Positions 26,932 through 34,447 of a stretch of DNA of 64,000 nt are shown in pieces (positions within the stretch are counted from its first letter, which is position 1; every line of letters starts with the position of its first letter). The translations under genes were made by a program, and so were the position numbers. Below the pieces are notes generated by a model. The model was not told where the DNA came from, searched no databases, and saw nothing but the letters and a program-made list of their open reading frames with translations. The stretch lies in contig CAZWSL010000016.1 of the NCBI GenBank assembly GCA_964636495.1, positions 1-64,000 of the forward strand, read 5' to 3'. Origin of the DNA: Desulfobacula sp964636495. GTDB lineage: Bacteria > Desulfobacterota > Desulfobacteria > Desulfobacterales > Desulfobacteraceae.

Positions 26932-27915
26932 ATGGCACTCCTGAAGGTTGAAAATCTGTATGTGACATTAAATACGCTTGATGGTCCTCTCCAGATCATC
27001 AAAGGTGTTGACTTTTCCATTGAAAAAGGAGAACGGCTTGGTATTGTGGGAGAGTCAGGCTGTGGAAAATCCATTACCTCTCTTGCTGTCATGGCGCTTC
27101 TTCCTCCTGGTGCCAGAGTGGAAGGGGAGATCCTTTTGAATGGACAAAATATTAATCTGCTCAACAGCAGCGAGATGTGCAGAATAAGGGGAGATAAAAT
27201 CGGTATGATTTTTCAGGAACCCATGACAGCACTGAATCCTGTAAAGACAATCGGCGCCCAGGTTGCAGAGAGTCTGATCCTTCATCGAAAAATGAAAAAG
27301 GCTCAGATCAGATATAAAGTTGAAGAGCTGCTGAAAAGTGTTGACATGCCTGTGAAGCGATTCAGCCTGAACCTTTATCCTCACCAGCTTTCCGGAGGAC
27401 AGCGGCAGAGGGTGATGATTGCAATGGCAATTGCCTGTAAACCGGATATTCTGATTGCTGATGAACCGACCACTGCCCTTGATGTAACTGTTCAGGAACA
27501 GATTCTGGACCTGATAAAAGAACTTGCTGTCAAATATGGGATGGCTTTGATCATGATAAGCCATGACCTTGGTGTAATTGCACAGACAACAGAAAAAGTT
27601 ATGGTCATGTATGCTGGAAAAGCCATGGAGCAGGGAAGGACATCACAGGTGTTTAAACATATGGGACATCCCTATACACACGGTTTATTTGCTGCAATTC
27701 CAAAACCGGGTTCCTCCCTGATTAAAGGTAAAAAACGTCTCAGTACAATTCCAGGAAGTGTTCCTGATCCAAAAGAAAATATCAGAGGCTGTATTTTTGC
27801 ACCAAGGTGCAGTTCTGCAGATGACATCTGCCTGAAAGCCGAACCCGGGAGGTATTTTATTGAACCAGATCACCATATAAAATGTTTTCATCCGGTCCTG
27901 GAGGAGGCACAATAA
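26932..27915 (+). CDS. Peptide ABC importer ATPase (DppD type)
   Basis: A 327-aa ATPase with Walker A GESGCGKSIT, Q-loop MIFQEPMTALNPV, signature LSGGQRQRV and Walker B ILIADEPTTALD. The C-terminal oligopeptide-transporter extension carries Cys residues (GCIFAPRCSSADDIC) that in some homologues bind a 4Fe-4S cluster. It is followed within 4 bp by the partner ATPase. Confidence 0.94.
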   Translation: MALLKVENLYVTLNTLDGPLQIIKGVDFSIEKGERLGIVGESGCGKSITSLAVMALLPPGARVEGEILLNGQNINLLNSSEMCRIRGDKIGMIFQEPMTALNPVKTIGAQVAESLILHRKMKKAQIRYKVEELLKSVDMPVKRFSLNLYPHQLSGGQRQRVMIAMAIACKPDILIADEPTTALDVTVQEQILDLIKELAVKYGMALIMISHDLGVIAQTTEKVMVMYAGKAMEQGRTSQVFKHMGHPYTHGLFAAIPKPGSSLIKGKKRLSTIPGSVPDPKENIRGCIFAPRCSSADDICLKAEPGRYFIEPDHHIKCFHPVLEEAQ

Positions 27916-27919
27916 AAAC

Positions 27920-28879
27920 ATGTCTCTTGTGAGAGTTGAAAATTTAGTCAAGGACTATAAACTGCCCAGAAAAAAAATTTTGGGGAAAGTGCCTGTTTTC
28001 AGGGCACTGGATGGTGTAAATCTCACCATTGACAGGGGAGAAAGCTTTGGTGTCGTCGGAGAATCAGGTTGTGGGAAATCAACTTTGGCAAGGATTGTAA
28101 TGGCACTGGATTTTCCAACATCAGGAAATGTCTATTACAATGATATTGAACTCTTTTCAGCTTCAAAGAGCAGATTGAGGAAATTGAGAAAGCATTTTCA
28201 AATGGTGTTCCAGGATCCATACAGCTCTTTAAATCCAAGAAAAAAGATTATCTCCATTGTTTCAGAACCTCTGAGTATGCTTGAAAAATCGATTTCAAGG
28301 CAGGAGTGCAGAGCCAGGGTCGAATCAATACTTGAGGAGGTAGGACTCAAAGCAGCAGATATTGACAAATATCCCCATGAATTCTCCGGAGGACAAAGAC
28401 AGAGAATTGCCATTGCAAGGGCTTTGATAACAAAACCATCTTTTATTGTTGCAGATGAGTCCGTATCTGCCCTTGATGTTTCTGTTCAGGCCCAGGTGCT
28501 TAACCTGATGATGGATCTTCAGGAAAAATATAACCTTGCTTTTATGTTTATCAGCCATGATCTGAGTGTGGTGGAATATATAACCCAGAGGCTGGCAGTT
28601 ATCTATCTTGGCAGAATCGTAGAGATCGGCATAACCGGTAAAATTTTTGAAAAAGCACTTCACCCCTATACCCAATTACTCTTTTCAGCAATTCCCGATG
28701 TTGATCCTGATATGAAGAAAAGAGAGACAAAAAATGTGGAATCAATTTTCAGTCGGGCAGATTCAGGCTGCGTGTTTATTGATCGCTGCCCCATGGCTGC
28801 CCGTATCTGCCAGAAAGAGATTCCTCTTCTCCAGGGGGAGATGGATCACCAGTATGCATGCCATTATAAGAGTGTGTAG
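27920..28879 (+). CDS. Peptide ABC importer ATPase (DppF type)
   Basis: A 319-aa ATPase with Walker A GESGCGKSTL, MVFQDPYSSLNPRKK, signature FSGGQRQRI and FIVADESVSALD; the Glu-Ser replaces the more usual Glu-Pro. The C-terminal tail has GCVFIDRCPMAARIC. GGAGGAGG precedes the ATG. It ends the importer operon, converging on the PLP enzyme gene with about 100 bp between them. Confidence 0.94.
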   Translation: MSLVRVENLVKDYKLPRKKILGKVPVFRALDGVNLTIDRGESFGVVGESGCGKSTLARIVMALDFPTSGNVYYNDIELFSASKSRLRKLRKHFQMVFQDPYSSLNPRKKIISIVSEPLSMLEKSISRQECRARVESILEEVGLKAADIDKYPHEFSGGQRQRIAIARALITKPSFIVADESVSALDVSVQAQVLNLMMDLQEKYNLAFMFISHDLSVVEYITQRLAVIYLGRIVEIGITGKIFEKALHPYTQLLFSAIPDVDPDMKKRETKNVESIFSRADSGCVFIDRCPMAARICQKEIPLLQGEMDHQYACHYKSV

Positions 28880-28980
28880 CCACAATGGTAGCATTTCCGG
28901 GAAGACCACTGCCCGGTTAGTCTCTCTCTTCACCATCACGCTCCGGTTTTGTCTGAACCTGCAGCAACCGGGTATGTATC

Positions 28981-29976
28981 TCAAAAGAAGTAATCCTGGT
29001 AAAAATAGAGTGCCGGAGATCCGCCGGTATGGAGGAAGAGGACACTGTCCCTGCTGCTGAAGCGTCCTTGACGAATGAGATGAATCAGGCCTGCCATGGC
29101 TTTGCCGGAGTAGACAGGATCAAGGAGAATCGCTTCAGTCTGTGCAGTTATTTTCACAGCTTCAATCATCTGTTCATTGGGTAATGAATAGCCGGGCCAT
29201 AACATGTCATCCATGCAGTTCACCACTTCTCCGGGCACCTCTATATCATGCCCCAGAAAATTGACGGTTTGCTGAACTGTTGCGTGCACGCGGTCGATCT
29301 GCGGTTCCTTTTCCCGGCGGACATTGATGCCTGTAACCGGAATTTTCGAATTCATCAGAAAGAGACCGGCCAGCAGACCGCCATGGGTGCCGCCGCTGCC
29401 GCTGGGGGTAATGATATGGTTCATGTGCACACCCATCTCAAAGAGCTGATGCATGATTTCCAGGGCGCAGGCGACATAACCCAGCGCACTCATGGCGCAG
29501 GCATTACTGCCGTCAACAATATACGGCCTGAGTCCCTCGACCTTCGCTTCCTCAGCCATCTCTTTCATGATGGCAACCTCGTCGGAACCACTGGGTACCA
29601 GCCTCATTTTATCGACATTCAACAGGTTGAAAAGAAAATTGTTACCACTGGCTTTTGGGTCATAGGAGCCAGGGACCCTCTCCTCAATCATGAACCAGCA
29701 TCTGAGTCCTTCCTTTTTTGCTGCAGCCAGGGTCAGGCGGCAATGGTTTGACTGAACAGCGCCACAGGTGATAATCGTATCACAGCCCTGAGAAAGGGCA
29801 TCTGCAATTACAAACTCCAGTTTTCGGGTTTTGTTACCCCCTCCGGCGAGACCGAGATGATCATCGCGTTTAATATAGATGGCGGGTCCGCCTAATTCGC
29901 GGCTTAAATTTTCAAGTTTTTCAATAGGAGTCATACCGTTCAGATACCTTCTGCGCGGATATTTTGTTAAATCCAT
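28981..29976 (-). CDS. dcyD: D-cysteine desulfhydrase-like PLP enzyme (alternative: L-cysteate sulfo-lyase)
   Basis: A 331-aa fold-type II PLP enzyme of the ACC deaminase group. The PLP lysine is K49 in GGNKTRKLE, followed by CGAVQSNHCR and a PSGSGGTHGG phosphate loop. Such enzymes convert D-cysteine to pyruvate, ammonia and sulfide; the close relative CuyA acts on L-cysteate giving sulfite. The gene is visibly richer in GC and in CG-ending codons than its neighbours and is a single gene between two operons, suggesting recent gain. Its strand is opposite to the peptide importer. Confidence 0.8.
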   Translation of the reverse strand: MDLTKYPRRRYLNGMTPIEKLENLSRELGGPAIYIKRDDHLGLAGGGNKTRKLEFVIADALSQGCDTIITCGAVQSNHCRLTLAAAKKEGLRCWFMIEERVPGSYDPKASGNNFLFNLLNVDKMRLVPSGSDEVAIMKEMAEEAKVEGLRPYIVDGSNACAMSALGYVACALEIMHQLFEMGVHMNHIITPSGSGGTHGGLLAGLFLMNSKIPVTGINVRREKEPQIDRVHATVQQTVNFLGHDIEVPGEVVNCMDDMLWPGYSLPNEQMIEAVKITAQTEAILLDPVYSGKAMAGLIHLIRQGRFSSRDSVLFLHTGGSPALYFYQDYFF

Positions 29977-30305
29977 GGTAAATTTCCTTTCTGTTCAGGT
30001 GCTTTTATCATACAACCGGTTCTCCACTAAAAAATTTTAATATTATTTTTGTCAATCATATTAAAATAATATATTATACAGTATCTTTTTTATAAATATA
30101 AAAATGAGGAGGTTAATATAATAAATAAAAAAAGAAGATGTTCTGCAGCAGGGAATTCTGAAAATTCCTGAATAATTCTGTTGCAGTGCAGGACAAGGTA
30201 ATGAATCCCGGCCGATATGACCTTTACCAGTAACCGTGCAAATGTTTTTAAGGACGTTTGACCAATTTAATAAACTATTTTTGACAGAAATAATGGAGGA
30301 GAAGA
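29977..30305. other. Intergenic region between the PLP enzyme and rubrerythrin genes
   Basis: About 330 bp of AT-rich DNA between divergent genes. A short hairpin GGAATT-CTGAA-AATTCC lies near 30149-30165, flanked by CTGCAGCAG and CTGTTGCAG as an outer imperfect repeat. A TGTCAA at 30050-30055 reads TTGACA on the minus strand and could be the -35 for the PLP gene, but no good -10 follows. No CDS is supported. Confidence 0.4.
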
Positions 30306-30884
30306 ATGCCGTCACTGAATGGAAGCAAGACAGAGAAAAATATTTTAACCGCTTTTGCAGGAGAGTCCCAGGCACGAAACAGGTATACTTATTTTGCTTC
30401 TCAGGCAAAAAAAGAGGGATATGTACAGATTCAAGCCATTTTTGAGGAAACTGCCGACCATGAGAAAGAGCATGCTAAAAGATTGTTCAAATATCTGAAA
30501 TCGGGATCTGAAGTGGAAATTACAGCCGCTTTTCCTGCCGGAACCATAGGAAAAACCGTGGAAAACCTTATTGAGTCAGCAGGTGGAGAAAATTATGAGC
30601 ATACTACCATGTATCCTGAATTTGCAGCCACTGCCCGTGAAGAAGGTTTCAATGATATTGCCAGGACATTTGAATCTATTGCAGTTGCAGAATTGTACCA
30701 CGAGCAGAGATATCTGGCGCTTTTGGAAAATATTAAAAAAAACAGGGTATTCAAACGGGATATGAATGTAAAATGGCGCTGCCGGAACTGTGGATACAAT
30801 CATGAAGATTCTGAGGCCCCTGAAGTCTGTCCTGCCTGCGCCCATGCTAAGGCCCATTTTGAATTAAAGCCTGAAAATTATTAA
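30306..30884 (+). CDS. rbr: Rubrerythrin
   Basis: A 192-aa protein of the usual rubrerythrin layout: a ferritin-like diiron domain (AGESQARNRYTYFA, EETADHEKEHAKRLF, ESIAVAELYHEQRYL) and a C-terminal rubredoxin-like domain with two CxxC pairs (CRNCGY, CPACAH). It reduces hydrogen peroxide in anaerobes, taking electrons from rubredoxin. GGAGGAG precedes the ATG. A strong terminator follows at 30926. Confidence 0.96.
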   Translation: MPSLNGSKTEKNILTAFAGESQARNRYTYFASQAKKEGYVQIQAIFEETADHEKEHAKRLFKYLKSGSEVEITAAFPAGTIGKTVENLIESAGGENYEHTTMYPEFAATAREEGFNDIARTFESIAVAELYHEQRYLALLENIKKNRVFKRDMNVKWRCRNCGYNHEDSEAPEVCPACAHAKAHFELKPENY

Positions 30885-30925
30885 TACCACCTCGCCCAGA
30901 ATGGTTCCGGGTATAATTTTTAATC

Positions 30926-30964
30926 TGCCTCCGGTTCTTTAAAAGCTGACCGGAGGCATTTCTG
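30926..30964 (+). terminator. Hairpin terminator downstream of rubrerythrin
   Basis: A perfect 10-bp GC-rich stem (TGCCTCCGGT at 30926-30935 with ACCGGAGGCA at 30949-30958), a 13-base loop, then TTTCTG. It lies 42 bp after the rubrerythrin stop and just beyond the 3' end of a broken minus-strand gene, so it may serve both. Confidence 0.8.
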
Positions 30965-30969
30965 CTGTC

Positions 30970-31056
30970 CTATGTGGATTTTTTATCTGTGTAAAACATA
31001 CCCATAGGCTCATCATCAAGTCCGAGAATATCTAAAAAAGATTGAAGTTTGTTCAT
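30970..31056 (-). pseudogene. 28-codon N-terminal remnant of a DUF169-like protein
   Basis: A strong ribosome site (GGAGGC, 7 bp before the ATG) opens a frame of 28 codons: MNKLQSFLDILGLDDEP, then MGMFYTDKK and an amber stop. The EPMGMFYTDKKP-type opening is what I recall for short DUF169 proteins of anaerobes, which usually continue for more than 100 residues. Here the frame ends and the DNA turns at once into the rubrerythrin terminator; reading past the stop gives no family-like sequence. It is best seen as a truncated gene that keeps its start signals, though a genuine micro-protein cannot be excluded. Confidence 0.5.
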
Positions 31057-31192
31057 ATTTACTGCCTCCTGTGGTGAACAAAGCCTGTACAGTCATTATT
31101 CAAGTTGCAAAACTGCAGACTCAATTTGTTTTTAATGATTCATTATCTGTTTTTCAAACAAACATGAAGATTACAGGATAGTGAGGCAGGTG

Positions 31193-32086
31193 TTAATCTT
31201 TTACAATAATAACTCTGCACTCTTTTAAAAATGTGTGCCGTTCTGTGGTTTTTTCCAGCAAGCTGAAATCCGGCATACTTATGACAAGGGCTGTATTTTC
31301 TTCTCCTGCAATTCTCAATCCCTTGATGATCAGGGGATTTTTCCCTATCCTGTCATCTTTTAAAGCAAGATCCATATTACAATAATATCTGCACACGCCA
31401 TTCTGAACAGCAAATTCTCTGCTGATAAATGTTGAGGAGTATATGTCGTGACCTTTTTCACTGATAATCACAGGGTTAAGTACAGGCTTGACTTTCAGTT
31501 TCCGTGCATCAATAATCAAACCAGTGTATGGATTTTTTTTTCTTCTGTTATGATTCTCTTCCAGTTCTTCTAAATTGATCTGGGATATCTGTTTTATTTT
31601 TTCAGGCAGTACCAGCTGTAAAAAGCCACCCAGTATACTGGTCTGGACAGTAAGTTCAACTGCAAGTGCTGATGTATAGTACTGCTGTATACTGACAGCA
31701 TCTCTTGCTGTTTTTTCAATCTCTGCCAGCACAACATCATTTCTGGATGCATATTCGCCAACCGTTAATGAATCGCTGATTATCAGCTGCTTTAAAATAT
31801 TGATGACATGGCGGTTTGCATCAGCTCTTGCTGATCCTGGAACTGATTTAAGGGATGTCTGCGTTTTATTTTTAGCAGAGGCTCTACCCGTTGCCAGGAT
31901 ATTACCGGTTGTCCAGTTTATTAATCCATGTTCCAGCCGGGTAATACAATGGGTGCCTTTATCTGATTTCTGCGCTGCAGTTGAGATGGATATTTGAAAA
32001 CAGAAGAGAAAAATAAAAATAAACAGAAGAGAAGGTGTAAATAATCTTCTGCAGAATTTTTGAAGATGTCTGTTAATTATTCTCAT
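31193..32086 (-). CDS. Secreted LPP20-like protein of unknown function
   Basis: A 297-aa protein with an N-terminal hydrophobic segment (about residues 15-38) typical of a signal peptide or anchor. The body contains ATGRA, an ARADANRHVINILKQL helix and YTGLIIDARKLKVKPVLNP, which resemble LPP20/FlgT-like envelope proteins. Its start overlaps the mobB 3' end by 14 bp, so the pair may be co-translated, although no functional link to molybdenum cofactor is evident. A function is not known. Confidence 0.75.
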   Translation of the reverse strand: MRIINRHLQKFCRRLFTPSLLFIFIFLFCFQISISTAAQKSDKGTHCITRLEHGLINWTTGNILATGRASAKNKTQTSLKSVPGSARADANRHVINILKQLIISDSLTVGEYASRNDVVLAEIEKTARDAVSIQQYYTSALAVELTVQTSILGGFLQLVLPEKIKQISQINLEELEENHNRRKKNPYTGLIIDARKLKVKPVLNPVIISEKGHDIYSSTFISREFAVQNGVCRYYCNMDLALKDDRIGKNPLIIKGLRIAGEENTALVISMPDFSLLEKTTERHTFLKECRVIIVKD

Positions 32087-32576
32087 TATCTAAAAAATTT
32101 TGTTCTATAAAGTCAGTCAGCTCAGTGATATCATTCAATCCAAACAGAGGTACATCAGGCCTGTATCCTGAGTCGGTAACAAAGGCAACAAGATTTTTGT
32201 CCTCCATGCAGAGGGGATGCTCATGTATACTTTGTGTCCGGAAAATTTCAATTTTCGGCAGATTCTGTTTTTTAAAGCCTTCAGCAAGGATAATGTCATT
32301 ATCAGCAAGATAATCTTGCATTTTTTCAATATAATTTCTTGTATCATCCTTTATCATTGCAATTTTATCTCGGGTAAGTACCAGTGTTCCTGCAGCTCCT
32401 GCCTGTTTATGGCGCCAGCTGTCTTTACCCTCCTTATCCATTTCAAATCCGTCATGGACATGTTTTACAGAGCCTATTTTATACCCTCTCTCTGTCAGCC
32501 GGGAAATAAGTCTTTCAATGAGTGTGGTTTTACCTGAATTGGATTTTCCTACAATTGTAATTATGTTAGTTTTCAT
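32073..32576 (-). CDS. mobB: Molybdopterin-guanine dinucleotide biosynthesis adapter protein MobB
   Basis: A 167-aa P-loop GTP-binding protein. The Walker A GKSNSGKTT, the metal segment SVKHVHDGFEMDKEGKDSWRHKQAGA (landmarks KHVHDGF, DSWRH, AGA) and the C-terminal ILAEGFKKQ match MobB. It helps MobA build Mo/W-bisMGD for enzymes such as formate dehydrogenase, which the methyl-THF pathway would need. It diverges from an HTH gene with a periplasmic-binding fold, consistent with molybdate or tungstate control. Confidence 0.9.
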   Translation of the reverse strand: MKTNIITIVGKSNSGKTTLIERLISRLTERGYKIGSVKHVHDGFEMDKEGKDSWRHKQAGAAGTLVLTRDKIAMIKDDTRNYIEKMQDYLADNDIILAEGFKKQNLPKIEIFRTQSIHEHPLCMEDKNLVAFVTDSGYRPDVPLFGLNDITELTDFIEQNFLDNENN

Positions 32577-32801
32577 TTTTTATTTTGCAATCTTAGAATT
32601 TTTTTAAATAAAATAGTCTTCATGTGTAAAAAGTCAAGAAAGAGATCTTTACAAAAAAAAAATGTCTTTATATGATAATGGCTGCCGTAACAGAAATATC
32701 TGTTTTGTAAAAGCCTCAGCAGACTGATATTTAGAGAGGGGAGAAGCCGCCTGCTGTTTCCTTTCTGGAGCATTATATATTTTTTATACAGGGGAGTGGA
32801 T

Positions 32802-33704
32802 ATGGGTGAAATGCTTTCAACCAAAGAAGTTGCAAAATTTTTAAATATTAATGAAAAAATGGTCTATTCATTAATAGCAGATAAAGGTCTGCCTGCGTCC
32901 AAGGTTACCGGGAAGTGGCTGTTTCCCAGAAAGCTTGTCTATCAATGGATAGAATCAGGGACTCAAAATTTTCCACAACTCGCTAAACTGCCGCCTTATC
33001 ACGGACTGGTCCTCATTGCCGGCAGCAATGATTTACTATTGGATAAATTGATTGCAACTTTTAACCGGAAGCATGAAAATCATATGGCCATGTTTGGGAT
33101 GGCGGGTTCAATGGGCGGTCTGAAAGCACTGAGGCATAATCGCTGTCACATAGCTTCAAGCCATCTTGTTGCGGATAATGAAGAGTATAATTTCCCATTT
33201 TTAAGAGATGAAATGAATTATATGCCTGCAGTGGTAAATTTCAGTTTACGGGAGCAGGGCATTATTGTTCAGAAAGACAATCCAAAAAAGATCAAATCTG
33301 TAAAAGATCTGGGAAAAGCAGGTATCACAATTGTCAATAGAGAGATTGGTACCGGCACAAGGCAGCTTTTTGATAAAGAGTTGAAAAAAGCCGGTGTAAA
33401 AGGAAACCGGATAGAAGGATATGAGAACTCTCTTTCAAAACATATGGACATTGGTTTACATATATTGACAGGTGATGCAGATGCAGGACCTGGAATAAGA
33501 CCTGTTGCAAATAGTCTCGGGCTTGGTTTTATTCCTCTGTGCTGGGAACGTTTTGATCTGCTGATAACCAAAGAGCGGTTTTTTGACAAGGGGATTCAGC
33601 TTTTTCTCTCACTTTTAAAGGGAAAGATGATTCAAACCATTGCTGACAGGTTGGGTGGCTATGATTTATCCATGTCAGGCAGAATGGTTTACCCTGAATC
33701 TTAG
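32802..33704 (+). CDS. HTH regulator with a periplasmic-binding-like (molybdate/tungstate-type) domain
   Basis: A 300-aa protein. Residues 5-55 form an excisionase/MerR-like helix-turn-helix (LSTKEVAKFLNINEKMVYSLI, GLPASKVTGKWLF). The remainder is a type-2 periplasmic-binding fold without a signal peptide (PBP_like family), with IVNREIGTGTRQLFDKELKKAG and GDADAGPGIRPVAN as landmarks. Such cytoplasmic proteins sense oxyanions or pterin precursors and control molybdenum genes. Start is the ATG at 32802, 6 bp after GGGGAG. It diverges from mobB. Confidence 0.85.
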   Translation: MGEMLSTKEVAKFLNINEKMVYSLIADKGLPASKVTGKWLFPRKLVYQWIESGTQNFPQLAKLPPYHGLVLIAGSNDLLLDKLIATFNRKHENHMAMFGMAGSMGGLKALRHNRCHIASSHLVADNEEYNFPFLRDEMNYMPAVVNFSLREQGIIVQKDNPKKIKSVKDLGKAGITIVNREIGTGTRQLFDKELKKAGVKGNRIEGYENSLSKHMDIGLHILTGDADAGPGIRPVANSLGLGFIPLCWERFDLLITKERFFDKGIQLFLSLLKGKMIQTIADRLGGYDLSMSGRMVYPES

Positions 33705-33737
33705 CCTGATAACGGGTATAAAATATACGATTACAAG

Positions 33738-34442
33738 CTATCGGATATTTGAAAAAGCAACATATCTGTCCATTATTTTTTTTAACCCGGTCATTTCCCG
33801 GTTTGAAAAGAAATCAGAGCCTGATCCCGGATAGGCCGGGCTGAGCATTTTTACATTTTTTGAGCATTTTTGAAAAATAAATCTTTTTGCACCTGTAATC
33901 ATTTTACCGATATCCTCTATTTTTTCACTGTTTACAAATGGTTTGCTGCATGTGGTTCTGAATTCATAGTCAGGTGCATGCTGCATCAAAAGACCTATAC
34001 TGCGTAAAATGATCGTGGTGTCAAATTTGCCTGAAGTTACACTGTTATAATTTTCAAGGCTGGTTTTTATATCCATTGCAATGTAATCAACAAGACTGTT
34101 TTTCAACAGCTCTTCAAGGACTCCCGGCCGCGTCCCGTTTGTGTCTATTTTTATTTTAAAGCCCATGGCTTTGATTATGTTGCAAAATGTTATCAGATCC
34201 TTTTGCAGAGTCGGCTCTCCTCCGGTAATGACAACCCCATCTAGAAATTTTCTCCTTGTCTCCAGAAAGCTGAAGATCTTATTTTCATCATAAAGCCTTG
34301 CTTCAGCATTTAAATGGCTTACCACAAGTTCCGGGTTGTGGCAGTATGGACATATGAGATTACACCCCTGGGTAAAGACAGCGCATGCCAGGGTTCCCGG
34401 GAAATCAATCAGGGTGTTTTTCTGAAATCCGCCTATATACAT
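33738..34442 (-). CDS. nrdG: Anaerobic ribonucleoside-triphosphate reductase activating protein
   Basis: A 234-aa radical-SAM protein with CNLICPYC (CxxxCxxC) near residue 31 and GGEPTL. It generates the glycyl radical on NrdD. I take the ATG at 34442, 5 bp after the nrdD stop; the GTG at 34454 lies inside nrdD and too close to its AAGGAAG. The next C-terminal stretch contains RFIFQKCSKNVK, as in the longer anaerobe form. Co-transcribed with nrdD. Confidence 0.9.
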   Translation of the reverse strand: MYIGGFQKNTLIDFPGTLACAVFTQGCNLICPYCHNPELVVSHLNAEARLYDENKIFSFLETRRKFLDGVVITGGEPTLQKDLITFCNIIKAMGFKIKIDTNGTRPGVLEELLKNSLVDYIAMDIKTSLENYNSVTSGKFDTTIILRSIGLLMQHAPDYEFRTTCSKPFVNSEKIEDIGKMITGAKRFIFQKCSKNVKMLSPAYPGSGSDFFSNREMTGLKKIMDRYVAFSNIR

Positions 34443-34447
34443 TTCCG

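Noticed and set aside
28943..28971. CCGGTT/AACCGG inverted repeat between the importer ATPase and the PLP enzyme genes as a terminator
   Set aside because: Only 6 bp of stem, a 17-base loop and no T-run on either strand.
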